DNA of 64,000 bases from Eustoma russellianum (GCA_036186865.1 AP025049.1:32952715-33016714), one strand, 5' to 3'. Shown: positions 11,203 to 22,310, counted from the stretch's first letter. Numbers and translations: made by a program. Notes: generated by a model from the letters alone, not told the origin.

Positions 11203-12250
11203 CTAGGGGTCAATCAAAAAGCAATCATCTTGACTCCTTAATCGAGTAAAGTCCTGGACCTGTGCGATATCCAGTTGTTCCTCCACAGATGTCGTGGATT
11301 GCGAGACGTTTGGCGGTGGAGGAGGCGGCAAATTAATATGATCTGGCAAGGATGCGGTGATCACCCCCTCTGCATCAACGATCGGGGTTGTAATTGAGAC
11401 ATTTTTTCTTCGATAACCAGCGCTGATTTTTCCCCTTATCCTAAGGCCTCTGGCCCCTTTCTTCTTGAACCTGTTTCTTGTGAGACGGCTCACGATCAAT
11501 CTGTTCATCAGCGTTCAGTTTTCCACATTGTTCTTGAGTGTGGCCTAGCTGATAACAAGCGGAGCAATAAAGAAGGCAAAGATTCATATTTGACAGTTTG
11601 CATGATTGTCCGGATGAAGTTTGAATGAATGCACGTTGTGGCAACTCCTTAGAAACATTTAATTCAATATAGGTCCGAGCGACTAATGGCCTGATGGAGG
11701 ACATAGTGGCGGCATCTAGTTCAACGGCGTTCAAAGCATATGGGTTATTTGAAAAAGAGCATCTTTCTTATGAAAACGAATTGGTAAGCCCGGAAACGAG
11801 ACCCAGATAGGTACCACCGGTATCTCTTTTGCAGGATCATAATCCAGCGTCCACTTAGTGACTCACATATGCTTGCATGAGATCATCCAACCACGATGTG
11901 CGAAGCACTGAATGTAATCTTGCTCTTGATCAAAATGCAATAATACATGCATTGCGTCAAGCAATCCGACTTTAATGTATCCGAGAAAACCAATGCATTC
12001 AACTGCCATCGGATGGTCGCTAATGGAGGGCGACATACCCGAATGTTCCGACCAAGGTATATCGATGTGGAGTAGCTAACGATTGAATTTCTTCATCTGT
12101 AAATTAGATCATAGGGCTGCCCTTAAATTTGTGAATTTGTTTATGCACCACCGCAGTTGAAGTCGTTGTAAAAAGAGACGCAAATGTCTTCAGCGGTGCT
12201 GGATCGTGTGATGATGGCGGAATAGGGTTTTGCGATTGCATGGTGGTCAT
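11203..12250 (-). pseudogene. L1 ORF1 (DUF4283-like RNA-binding protein with zinc knuckle)
   Basis: The chosen start is the ATG at 12250 (MTTMQSQNPIPPSSHDPAPL), which stays open for about 45 codons. After a stop and frameshifts, TDEEIQSLATPHRYTLVGTF appears (the N-terminal DUF4283 strand), then a tryptophan-rich DUF4283 core in broken frames. The 11734-11441 frame gives ARTYIELNVSKELPQRAFIQ and CSACYQLGHTQEQCG, a CCHC knuckle with all four ligands. ORF1 coats LINE RNA. A proline-rich tail (LPPPPPPNV) follows near 11320. Breaks near 12105, 11750 and 11470 make it a pseudogene. Confidence 0.8.
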
Positions 12251-12390
12251 GGCTGCGAAGGTAGAAGGAATGGAGGCAGAGTAGAGGGCAACGATGAAAA
12301 GCAGAAAGGCAGTCGTGGCTGCCTACCGTTGCCGCCATGGTTCACGGTAATCGCCAGAGAGGGAAAGAATTTTTATAGCATTTTTCTCTA

Positions 12391-12398
12391 TATATACT

Positions 12399-12453
<55 letters not shown>

Positions 12454-14747
12454 CAAGATGACAAGTTATATTATCCTATCCTGGCATTTCATCGACATGT
12501 CATCAACATACGTCAACGTCAAGCAACCATGTACACATCATATTTTGAGTATATACATATCCAAGATATTCCAAGTCATATATTCCATGTCATCAAACTT
12601 CTAAAAATATACCGATACGTCAAAAGTTTGTAAACCGAAAATGGCCGCATTATATTACTACCGAACCGTCACCGACATGTCATATACTTACCATACAAAG
12701 ATGGCCAGCCAATATACACTCTAAACATCTCAAAGTTTTGTGCACCACATGGCAAATAAATCACAAAAGTCATACCATAATTACATGTATCAATTATCCA
12801 TCAGTTGCCTTGATTTCTTGAGAATTCAAATTCAAACATGCTACACCTTATGGGCGAATTTGTTACACCTTCTGGAACTGAGATTACACATTTTATTACG
12901 TATATTATATGGTATATAACACATTTTACATGTCTAAAGGGTTTGTGGTAAATTGAAGAAAAACCACGCAATCGACGAAATTCGAAAATTCAAGTTGCTA
13001 CTTCTTTTACAGGGGTTTTTTTGCTCATGTGACATGTATCTAGACATGTCTTACACATGAAAGACATATCTTGGAGTATTCTAGAAGTCAAAGTTAAATG
13101 GTGATTGAAATTTACCGTGTTTATGAAGATACTACATTATTATCATTTCAAAATTCAAAAATGTTTTCAGTACATGCATGTTGAGTAATGTTGAGTGAGC
13201 GACTGAATGGAGCTGATTTATAGCCTAGGTGAAGCTCATCTTGCACTATCATTGGTAAAGAATGATCTACAAAAGAATGCAAGATTGATGAAGACCAAGA
13301 CACATAAGGTAAGATTTCAAAATTCAAAAAGAAGTGCTGAAGTTTTCAGCACATGTTTGGCCGAATTTGTGAGGTTCTTCAAGGTTCAAATCATTCCAAA
13401 AATGTTGAGCTATCACACTTATGATTGATTGGTAATCAAGACATTTGAACTTCAAATTGTTTTCAGACTTTCTTGGTAATTTCCAGGTCATAGATTATGT
13501 GCTAAGATGGATAAATGAAGACCCAATTATAGAGTGACAATAAGGCAAAGACACATTACTTGTCCAATCATATCTCGCCAAGTAAACAAAGGTATGTCAC
13601 AAGGCTTTACAAGGTATCTTCCAAAGGCATTCAAGACATTCTTCAAGAGGGTTTTCAGCCCAGGGCATGTGCCATACAATACAAAAATAGGAGGAAGATC
13701 AAAAAAAGACAAGACTCATTTTCTACATTCTATCAAGTGCAAAGCAAGAATTATCTTCATCTCTTATCTTCTTCTCTTGCACAAAGCCTTAAGCCTATCA
13801 AACATACATTCTATAATCTGTATAGACTTCATATATACCACCCATACACATCCCATACTTGTAAAAGGTTGATCAAGGTATGATCAAACCTTCATTAGTG
13901 AGGTGGTGGTGATTTTGTTGATTGTTGTTGATTGTTGTTGTGATTCATTGTAAAAGTGTTGGACAATAAAGGTGTTTGTGTATAACTGCAGCCACCCTTG
14001 TTCTAAGATGACTTTGGTGATTAGTGAATACCAAAAAAGATGTCCTCAAAGACTGGAGTAGGTCACATTAACCGAACCACTATAAAAATTTTTGTCTTAT
14101 TCTTTCTGCACTTTTGCTTTCAGTTTCTGCTTTTGCAACATCTTCTTTGCAATTGAAAAAAGCCAAAAGATTTTCAAAAATCATCAAATTTTGTAGAGAC
14201 ATATGTAAAGGTCTTAGGTTAAATCTAAGACAAGTTTCATCAAATTTGGATAAGTATAAGTCATTCAAAAGACTAGTGCAATCTAATTTTTTGGACTGGC
14301 AAAGATTGAGAACATTAACGTAGTTGATGTACTTTCCAAAGTATTTCGAAAAATTGTTTCAACCCATTACACTAGACATTTTAAGGGACATCTCATCAAA
14401 TGTTCAGATAATTTGGAGTTGTCGTTAATTAGGAATTAATTTTTCATTATAAGAGAAAGTCTTTTACATATTGATAGAGTCCAATCAAAAACGTTTATTC
14501 AGGGCCTTACACTTTGAGTTTTAATCTGACATTTTATGACGTATAGATAACATCCTAAAGTGCATTGTCACAAAATTTCACAAATTTTGAAGGTCCAGAA
14601 CCTGGTCATTCAATTAACCAAAACGGTATTTGAAAAAAAAATCTGTTTTCAGAAGTGAGTAATGGTCATTAAATATTTTTTAAAACCAATTTTTCCTCAC
14701 TCACTATTCAACCTCCGTCCTTCTAGTTTTGCTATACAGGTCCGACA
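12391..14747 (+). repeat. partial LTR-A-family LTR, sense on plus strand
   Basis: Reversed relative to the LTRs at 27832-30859 and 36220-39348. Landmarks in matching order: TACCGAACCGTCACCGACATG at 12659 (20-base core shared), GTGCTGAAG/TTTTCAGCAC hairpin at 13334-13352, GACTGGAGTAGGTCACATTAA at 14052 (reverse of the primer-side conserved block), and the terminal TATTCAACCTCCG...GGTCCGACA ending at 14747. Similarity to LTR-A is clearly lower than between the two inner-element LTRs, so it is an older relative. Its first approximately 400 bases are missing, cut at the L1. No PBS follows, so it is a solo or truncated LTR. ORFs within it look spurious. Confidence 0.72.
12401..12451. repeat. (TA)n microsatellite
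   Basis: About 25 uninterrupted TA units next to the L1 5' end. Related LTR-A copies carry TA runs at the same relative place (about 30490, 38880 and 50328), so the array belongs to the LTR and not to the LINE. Confidence 0.9.
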
Positions 14748-15830
14748 CCCTTAGTAATTATTACTCAACTATTCTTTTATAAGTTTCAAACATTAGTGGC
14801 GTTAAGCCCAAAAGTTTTCTCTTTTTCATAAAGACATCAAAATAGAGGTTTGAAATATGAATTTTCAGCTAGGAAAAAAATTTCGACCTATAAATTTGAA
14901 TCAAGGATAAAAATCGGCACATTAATTATCTGGCTGTTTTGTAAGCGTATGCTTGTGTACTGTTTCTACTATCCAAAACTTAGCTGTGTAACGTTTTTCC
15001 TGTCCTGATCCGAAAGACTTGAAAGCTCTATGGCATTGAATATTACTTTTACAAAACTTAGAAATATTTATGGCCGGACAATGATCCATAGGGCCTTTTC
15101 TTTGTTAGAAAACTTGGATTGGTACTCGGTCAAAATTTCAAGATAGTGAGAAAATGCGATAATATTGTACTCATGCTAATCACCGTAGAAAAACTGGGAT
15201 GATGTTGTATTCATGCTCATCACCGTTAATTTTACACAAATGTATTGAATCTACACATCTGTATAGATTCAACCAAAAAAATGTACCTGTCTAATTTATT
15301 TATATATTTAGCATAATAGATTGTGCTTGAATATTAATATCTAACTGTTCTTGTGATTTCGTCTGTCACTAGAATCAGTCCTACCGTAATTGAATTCTTA
15401 TTCGTAGGTCGATCGAGTACACATTAGCCCTAAACATTAAATGCAAACAGTAGAATAGATTGTCGCAACAACAAATCTACAACTTCCATAACAAACTCTA
15501 AATCCAAACTTAATGCTTTCTTAAATATAGAGATACCAAAATCGAAATATTACAATTACTAACCTTCAATTGAAACATTATAGTCTGCACTCAAGAAACT
15601 TTCGGTCTATGATTGAAGAGTTCCAAAAATCGAAACGGAAACATGCAAGTTTCAGAAATAAAAACACTGGTGTACATTGACAAACCAATTCAACCGAGAT
15701 TTTCTCAGGAAACACCAACATACATTGAGAGACTGAACATATAACATGAAAATGCACAACCAGGTAAATTTTCAAAAAAAAAAAGAAAAGGAAAAAGGAA
15801 AAGAAACACGCAAAGAGAACAACTGGGGTG
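14748..15830. other. host-like non-coding sequence
   Basis: AT-rich sequence with no open frame that resembles a protein and no terminal repeat structure. It is the left part of the original locus interrupted by the copia element at 15836. It contains a segment (about 14930-15125) that aligns with 40570-40760, listed separately. A poly(A)-like stretch at 15775-15830 directly abuts the GAAAA target duplication. Confidence 0.6.
14930..15125 (-). repeat. diverged segment paired with 40570-40760
   Basis: Shared anchors in the same order and spacing: TGGCTGTTTT, AAGCGTATGC, TTTCTAC(A/T)ATCC, GA(T/C)C(T/C)GAAAGA, GAAAGCT and TTGAATATTA. The overall match looks like roughly two-thirds identity over about 190 bases with small gaps. 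The minus strand can be translated into a similar peptide in both copies (SFRS/SFGS, IVEMV/IVETV, HTLGKQP/HTLTKQP), which suggests but does not prove former coding sequence. I do not recognise a family. Confidence 0.5.
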
Positions 15831-15835
15831 GAAAA
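15831..15835. repeat. target-site duplication GAAAA (left)
   Basis: Five bases immediately before the LTR start TGTTGATGATC at 15836. They are identical to 22225-22229 right after the other LTR, proving a single clean integration. Confidence 0.93.
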
Positions 15836-16888
15836 TGTTGATGATCAAAAATGTGATGGTGTTGCAGCTCAACATAATGTGGCAAAGAAGGTTGAGCTTG
15901 ATGATGAGGATGGAGCAATCCGAGTTGACAGCAAAGATTGAATCCGATTGGTGGGTCAATATGCATAATCATCCTATTGGCTGCACCAACATGACGAGGA
16001 TTGCGGTTGAAGAGCAGGAGATCGAAGGGAGCAGGAAGAAAGATGGATGGTTCGGTTGGCACGGTGGTTGGAAAGCCAACGGGGGGAACAGGACGCGGGA
16101 AGCAGTTTAAATGGGGGATTTTACCATTGTGCCCCCGTATGTAAAAGGAGTAGTCAGTTTAATATAGGGATATTCTTGTAATTTCGCAATTTGGCAGTTA
16201 TTTTTTCTTCTTCTTCAGCTTGCTTTATATGGCCTGTTCGACGAAATTGAAAGTGTGAGGAATTCTGAAGTTTCTGGAATCAATTGTGGCAAAGAAGGTT
16301 GAGCTTGATGATGAGGATGGAGCAATCCGAGTTGACAGCAAAGATTGAATCCGATTGGTGGGTCAATATGCATAATCATCCTATTGGCTGCACCAACATG
16401 ACGAGGATTGCGGTTGAAGAGCAGGAGATCGAAGGGAGCAGGAAGAAAGATGGATGGTTCGGTTGGCACGGTGGTTGGAAAGCCAACGGGGGGAACAGGA
16501 CGCGGGAAGCAGTTTAAATGGGGGATTTTACCATTGTGCCCCCGTATGTAAAAGGAGTAGTCAGTTTAATATAGGGATATTCTTGTAATTTCGCAATTTG
16601 GCAGTTATTTTTTCTTCTTCTTCAGCTTGCTTTATATGGCCTGTTCGACGAAATTGAAAGTGTGAGGAATTCTGAAGTTTCTGGAATCAATTCAAGCTTT
16701 GATCTCGTTCTCCATTCTCTCTATGTTCCTTGGTTATCTTCCTCACGGAAACATTGCATTTTTCGTTTATATTTGTTGTTTTCAGTTTGATCAAATGCAC
16801 GTTAGTGTTTTTGTTGTTCGTTTGGTGTAGGAGCACAGTATTCGAATTGTACTGTGCTGTGCTGCTTGAATGCATTTGAATTTTCACA
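15836..16888 (+). repeat. 5' LTR with internal 406 bp tandem duplication
   Basis: Starts TGTTGATGATC and ends GAATTTTCACA before the PBS. It is 1053 bases long against 646 for its partner. The excess is a tandem copy: 15879-16284 recurs at 16285-16690, apparently base for base. At the junction, ...ATCAATTGTGGCAAAG meets what was ...ATAATGTGGCAAAG, sharing AAT/TGTGG microhomology. An inverted repeat AGCACAGTA/TACTGTGCT lies at 16832-16858 near the 3' end of the LTR. Confidence 0.92.
15879..16690 (+). repeat. two tandem 406 bp units within the 5' LTR
   Basis: Units 15879-16284 and 16285-16690. No mismatch was noticed. Both contain the TTTAAATGGGGGATTTTACC segment and the TTTTTTCTTCTTCTTCAGC pyrimidine run. 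The 3' LTR has one unit only. A repeated antisense ORF found in every copy is a by-product of the duplication. Confidence 0.92.
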
Positions 16889-16905
16889 TGGTATCAGAGA
16901 GAATT
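16889..16905 (+). other. primer-binding site
   Basis: TGGTATCAGAGAGAATT starts directly at the LTR end. The first 11 bases match the plant initiator Met tRNA 3' complement. Confidence 0.9.
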
Positions 16906-16934
16906 TCTTACGTCTGATGAATTTTGGTAGCTTT

Positions 16935-18100
16935 ATGGCAAACATTCAGAATACACCGAGCTCTTCGAATAGCGCAGTGAATTTTGCGCCTGCGGACCCT
17001 ACTGATGATTCGTTGTATTTGCATCCTAGTGACAATCCTTCTCTTGTGCTTGTTCAGCCTCTTCTTGATGGAAATAATTTCCATAGTTGGAGCAGAGCCT
17101 TCAGAAGAGCCTTGGAGTCGAAGAATAAAGTAGGCTTTGTCACAGGTATGATTCCCAAACCTCCTGAATTGGATCGTAAGTACATAGCCTGGACCAGAGC
17201 AAATAACATGGTTGCATCATGGATTGTTAACTCTGTTATACCTTCGATTGGTCAGAGTATTATGTGGTTTGATAATGCTTGTGATATATGGAGTGATTTG
17301 AAGCATAGGTATGGTAATGCGGATGTGTTTAGGATGTCTGACCTGCAGGAGCAGTTTATGCTACTAGGCAGGAAACTAGTTCGGTCACAGAGTACTACAC
17401 TCGGTTGAAGGTAATATGGGAAGAATTGATGGTACTCTACTGCGTTCCATTCCGAATTGTATATGCAATAGATGTACTTGTAATGTTTCTGCACAAATTA
17501 ACAAATTCATTGAGGATGACTATGTAATCAGATTTATTAAGGGATTAAATGATGAATTTGAACCTGTGAAGTCACAGGTCCTGTTGATGAGTCCGTTGCC
17601 CGATCTAAAATCCACGTTTGCAATGGCAGTGAAGTTAGAAAGAAAATTGAACTACTCTTCAGTGCAAGGTGCGTTTACTAACAATCCCTCGATGGTCATG
17701 GTTGCTGATGGTGGTTATAAGGGTGCTCCCTATGGGCAGAAACCTGCCAGTTCAGGGTCTGGTGCAGGTTGGCACAGATCAGTTGGCAGGGGTTTTAAGA
17801 AGGAATTTCAAAAACCTTCTTCGTACAACTCTAAGGCACCTGTGTGTACCTTTTGTAATTTGATAGGCCACACTGTAGATAGATGCTATAAGAAGCATGG
17901 CTTTCCCCCTGGTTTTAAGCCCAAAAGCATGGTAAACTGTGTTGAAAATGAGAATTACAATGTTAGGGAAACAGATGTGTACAGCCAAGGTCAGTGTGAT
18001 CAGTACCAAAATGTTGATGGTGTGCATGATGACTTAGTGAGTGTACCTTCACAGATGGCTCCATCACTCACACTTGAGCAGTATGATCAACTAATGAGAC
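16935..18100 (+). pseudogene. copia gag
   Basis: Start ATG at 16935 (MANIQNTPSSSNSAVNFAPA), 46 bases after the PBS start. The N-terminal gag fold shows LVQPLLDGNNFHSWSRAFRR, ESKNKVGFVTG and MVASWIVNSVIPSIGQSI. Around 17390-17437 the correct continuation (YYTRLKVIWEEL) is in another frame, then the first frame resumes near SIPNC: two indels that together restore phase. The later part holds the zinc knuckle CTFCNLIGHTVDRCYKKHG (about 17845-17900) with all CCHC ligands, followed by the FPPGFKPKS motif. Gag would form the particle shell. The displaced segment makes this copy non-functional as read. Confidence 0.88.
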
Positions 18101-18229
18101 TGTTGCAGGAGAAGAAAGAGAGGAGACACGATGATGGCTGTGGACACAATGATGAGGCCAAGGGGCACCATGCCGTGATGTCAGCTCAGCAGACTAGTGT
18201 CTCTGCCAAGCAGCCAGGTAATGGACCTC

Positions 18230-19540
18230 TTTATGATTCATGCATATGGATATTGGACTCTGGTGCTACAGACCATATATGTCATTCCTTATCTTTGTTT
18301 AGCTCGTATCATCCAGTATGTTCTGTATCAGTAAAGTTGCCTAACAATAACCTTGCCCCAGTCACCCATGTTGGTACAGTCAACATCAATCCATACCTAA
18401 CACTTAAAGATGTTCTACACGTTCCTTCTTTCTCCTTTAATCTGTTGTCACTCAGCCAGCTTACAAAAACCAGTAGCATTGATCTGACCTTTCACTCTAA
18501 TATATGTCTACTTCAGGACCATTTCAGCAAGAAGACGATTGGTTTAGCTGAAGTTAGACAAGGCCTATACCATATGAATGTTCAAAACAGCACTTCCCAA
18601 GCTCATGCTGCTATATCAGATTCATCCCCTTCAAATCTCTGGCATTCAAGACTTGGACACCCCTCTCATTCCAGACTTCTAGAAATTAGCAAATCTGACC
18701 CTCTTGTATCAGCTCCCTCAATCCCTCAACATGTACTGTATGCCCATTAGCTAAACAGAAAAGAGCCCCATTTGGGATCTCACATTCAGTTTCTGATTCT
18801 TCCTTTTGTCTTGTGCACATGGACATATGGGGGTCCATACAAACATCCCACATTGTATAAACAGCATTACTTTCTTACTATTGTTGATGATTACTCTAGA
18901 TATTGTTGGGTGTACCTTATGAAGTCTAAATCGGAAACCAGGAGCATTATTGAAAGTTTTTGCATATATGTCAATGTCCAGTTTGAGAAACACATAAAAG
19001 TCATAAGGACTGATAATGGGATTGAGTTCAAGATGAATCCATTTTATGCATCAAAAGGCATAGTGCACCAAACCAGTTGTGTATACACACCACAACAGAA
19101 TGGACTGGTAGAGCGAAAACACCAGCACATCCTTAACGTTGCCAGAGCCCTGAAGTTCCAGTCCCATGTTCCAGCCATGTACTGGGGGTTTTGCGTTCAA
19201 CACGCAGTATACCTCATCAACTTGACCCCATCACCTCTTCTAGACCATAAAACTCCTTTTCAGAAACTCTACGACAAAAGCCCCTCATACAGTCACCTCA
19301 GAATATTTGGTTGCTTGTGTTTTGCAACAAATGTCAACCCGTCCAAAGAAAAATTCACCCCCAGAGCCAGGAAGAGTGTCTTCCTTGGAATGTCACATAC
19401 CACAAAGGGCTATATATTGCAAGACTTGACCACCAAAGAAGTGTTCGTATCCAGAGATGTAATTTTTCACGAAGGTGTGTTTCCTTTCAAGGAAAGGGGC
19501 ATAGGGGAATCTATTCCAACGTCGTCCTCAACCTCTACAG
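18230..19540 (+). pseudogene. copia protease and integrase
   Basis: Protease motif WILDSGATDHICHS near 18247 (catalytic Asp present). Then VLHVPSFSFNLLSLSQLTK and the GAG-pre-integrase zinc region NLWHSRLGHPSHSRLL at about 18637. Between about 18730 and 18830 the true frame (TVCPLAKQKRAPFG, then LVHMDIWG) is displaced relative to the long open frames on either side, again by two compensating indels, one at a GGGGG run. The integrase core follows: IVDDYSRYCWVYL, VIRTDNGIEFKM (second Asp) and TPQQNGLVERKHQHIL (Glu). It ends with the copia motif FTPRARKSVFLG and VSRDVIFHEGVFPF. Confidence 0.9.
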
Positions 19541-19999
19541 ACTACCTTCAATGCCAACACTCATTCCACAGACAAGCCAACTCACTTGTATAGTCTCCCT
19601 AGTTCACAAATCCACAGGCCATCCGTTGAAATCCATGATGACTTCACCCACGCACCTGAGAATCAAGCTCCACTCAATGATCTGACCAGCATGCCATCAA
19701 GTCCACATGATGCCCCACAACAGCCTACTTCCCCAAACCATAACTGTCCCATACCAGTAAGTCCCAATGCTGACCCATCTCCAGAAATAGCAATCCAATC
19801 CATACATGTTGACATGCCTGCTGCAAGGCCAACTCGTGCAAGGCAGCCTCCCAAATATCTTAGTCAATATCTCTGCAATCTCGCCAGTACATCTAAAACC
19901 ACTTCACACACCTCGAGTCACTGTCCTCTTCGAAACTCACTACTCCTCATCCTCTACATGACTATATTTCATTTGATTCGTTAGCACCAAAGTACAAAG

Positions 20000-21540
20000 C
20001 ATATGCATTGAACATAAGCAGGTACACAGAGCCTGACTCCTTTGCAGAGGCATGCCAGTCTCCTGAATGGCAAAAGGCAATGGATGAGGAGATTGCAGCA
20101 CTTGAAAGTAACAATACGTGGGTCTTGGCAGAACTTCCCCCTGGAAAAAAGGCTATTGGGTGCAAGTGGGTGTACAAGCTCAAAATACAAGCCTGATGGA
20201 TCTATAGAGAGATACAAGGCTAGGTTGGTTGCCAAGGGGTATACGCAGCAACTTGGAGTGGATTACCAGGATAACCTTTTCTCCAGTAGCTAAGATGACC
20301 ACAGTAAGGATGGTGTTGGCTTTGACATCTAGGCCTGGTTGGTACGTGCATCAGCTGGATGTAAACAATGCGTTTTTGCACGGGGACCTGCATGAGGAGA
20401 TATACATGTGTGCACCTCCTGGATTATCAGTAAGGGAAGGTAATATGGTTTGCAGATTGCAGAAATCCTTATATGGATTGAAACAGGCAAGCAGAGAATG
20501 GAATGCAAGGCTGACTGATTTTCTGATTTCGTTGGGTTTCACCCAGTCCAAAAATGATTACACCTTGTTTACTAGATCATCTGGGGAGTCTTTGCTCATG
20601 TTGCTTGTATATGTTGATGATGTGATTGTAGCTAGCAAGAACTTGAGTGAAATTGAAGAGGTGAAAGGAGCTTGGATTCAGAATTCCGTATTAAAAACTT
20701 AGGGGAGTTGAAATACTTCCTTGGAATTGAGGTGGCTAGATCACGGATGGGTACAATCATTAACCAAAGAAAATATACGCTGCAATTGCTGGAGCAGGTA
20801 GGATTTCTGGGATGTAAGCCTGCGCATACTCCCATGGAGAGCCACGTGAAGTTGTTTCGGGGTGATTCTGATTCTATGGATGACATTACAAGCTACAGGA
20901 AACTTGTTGGCAAGCTAATATACCTCACTATCACACGGCCAGATATAGCATTTAGTGTACAACAACTAAGTCAATTTTTGGACTGTCCCACAGTCAATCA
21001 TTGGAAAGGTGTACATAGAGTGTTAAGATATCTGAAAAACTCTATTGGACAAGGGATTTTTATTGTCAAGTTCCGGAGAGCTCAGGCTAAAGGGGTTTGT
21101 GGACTCAGATTGGGCAGGATGCCAGGATACGAGGAGGTCAATCACGGGGGTACTGCATGTTTCTTGGAGACAGCTTGATATCATGGAAGGCCAAAAAGCA
21201 AACCACGGTTTCACGATCATCAGCAGAGGCTGAGTATCGCGCCATGGCATTAGCAGTGTGTGAGGTGCAGTGGTTGATCTACCTAGCGAAGGACCTTGGC
21301 TTGTCTAGACAGGAGCCCGTGGAGCTCTTTTGTGATAGCAAAAAGTGCATTGTACATTGCAGAGAACCCGGTCTTTCACGAACGAACGAAGCATATCGAG
21401 ATTGATTGCCATATTGTCCGAGATAAGGTGTTGCAGGGCACTGTTAAGCTCATGCCAGTCAAAACAGAATTCCAGCTTGCAGACATTTTTACCAAAGCGT
21501 TGGATCATAAGAGGATGGTGATGCTACTTCAAAGGATGGG
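20000..21540 (+). pseudogene. copia reverse transcriptase and RNase H, multiply frameshifted
   Basis: RT begins near ACQSPEWQKAMDEEIAALES and NNTWVLAELPPGKKAIGCKW. Frames then change at a lengthened A run (20184-20187), after VDYQD at about 20270 (extra A), near 20670 and near 21070. RT core: VHQLDVNNAFLHGDLHEEIY (first Asp), LYGLKQASREW and LLVYVDDVIVAS (YVDD) at about 20600. RNase H: DSDWAGCQDTRRSITG, SRSSAEAEYRAMALAVCEVQ and ADIFTKALDHKRM. All catalytic motifs survive in some frame. Most breaks are single-base insertions or deletions near short homopolymers. Confidence 0.92.
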
Positions 21541-21565
21541 GATACATAACATCTATAGCAAGCCT

Positions 21566-21578
21566 CGCTTGAGGGGGG
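21566..21578 (+). other. polypurine tract
   Basis: GCTTGAGGGGGG immediately precedes the 3' LTR start at 21579. It is the plus-strand DNA primer and confirms the element orientation. Confidence 0.85.
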
Positions 21579-22224
21579 TGTTGATGATCAAAAATGTGAT
21601 GGTGTTGCAGCTCAACATAATGTGGCAAAGAAGGTTGAGCTTGATGATGAGGATGGAGCAATCCGAGTTGACAGCAAAGATTGAATCCGATTGGTGGGTC
21701 AATATGCATAATCATCCTATTGGCTGCACCAACATGACGAGGATTGCGGTTGAAGAGCAGGAGATCGAAGGGAGCAGGAAGAAAGATGGATGGTTCGGTT
21801 GGCACGGTGGTTGGAAAGCCAACGGGGGGAACAGGACGCGGGAAGCAGTTTAAATGGGGGATTTTACCATTGTGCCCCCGTATGTAAAAGGAGTAGTCAG
21901 TTTAATATAGGGATATTCTTGTAATTTCGCAATTTGGCAGTTATTTTTTCTTCTTCTTCAGCTTGCTTTATATGGCCTGTTCGACGAAATTGAAAGTGTG
22001 AGGAATTCTGAAGTTTCTGGAATCAATTCAAGCTTTGATCTCGTTCTCCATTCTCTCTATGTTCCTTGGTTATCTTCCTCACGGAAACATTGCATTTTTC
22101 GTTTATATTTGTTGTTTTCAGTTTGATCAAATGCACGTTAGTGTTTTTGTTGTTCGTTTGGTGTAGGAGCACAGTATTCGAATTGTACTGTGCTGTGCTG
22201 CTTGAATGCATTTGAATTTTCACA
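21579..22224 (+). repeat. 3' LTR (646 bp)
   Basis: Starts TGTTGATGATC, ends GAATTTTCACA. It matches the left LTR without a visible difference, apart from lacking the 406 bp duplication. The AGCACAGTA/TACTGTGCT inverted repeat recurs at about 22168-22194. Confidence 0.94.
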
Positions 22225-22229
22225 GAAAA
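22225..22229. repeat. target-site duplication GAAAA (right)
   Basis: Matches 15831-15835. Confidence 0.93.
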
Positions 22230-22310
22230 GGTTTTGCCAGAAACAAACCGTGGACCCTGCTCAAACGCATGAGACTAATGCATTGGGAACATTTTTTTTA
22301 TGTTGATGTT

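Larger units (their letters stand above)
7397..12390 (-). mobile_element. plant L1-clade LINE with RNase H, 3' end missing
   Basis: Minus strand, in order: ORF1 (12250 to about 11203) with a DUF4283-like region and zinc knuckle; ORF2 endonuclease (10917-10163), RT (about 9600-8676), zinc-binding RT-associated domain (8574-7774) and RNase H (7651-7397). The element is nearly full length at its 5' end, with about 140 bases before ORF1. It stops abruptly at the last RNase H residues, with no 3' UTR or poly(A), and continues as LTR-B. Loss of the 3' end is opposite to normal LINE 5' truncation and points to a later deletion. Many frameshifts and stops mean it is inactive. Confidence 0.87.
15836..22224 (+). 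mobile_element. complete young Ty1/copia retrotransposon with identical LTRs and broken gag-pol
   Basis: Left LTR 15836-16888, PBS from 16889, gag from 16935, protease about 18240, integrase 18637-19540, RT/RNase H 20000-21540, polypurine tract just before 21579, right LTR 21579-22224, flanked by GAAAA duplications. PR-IN-RT-RH order marks Ty1/copia. The left LTR equals the right LTR plus a 406 bp internal tandem duplication; otherwise no difference was seen by eye over 646 bases. The internal region nonetheless has at least eight frame changes. It lies 86 bases downstream of the cysteine-rich peptide gene stop codon and is transcribed in the opposite direction. Confidence 0.95.

Noticed and set aside
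15772..16062. Antisense ORF beginning MPTEPSIFLPAPFDL, repeated at 16215-16469 and 21524-21805
   Set aside because: It lies antisense in the LTR and is triplicated only because the LTR and its internal duplication are. No domain and no codon-level evidence.
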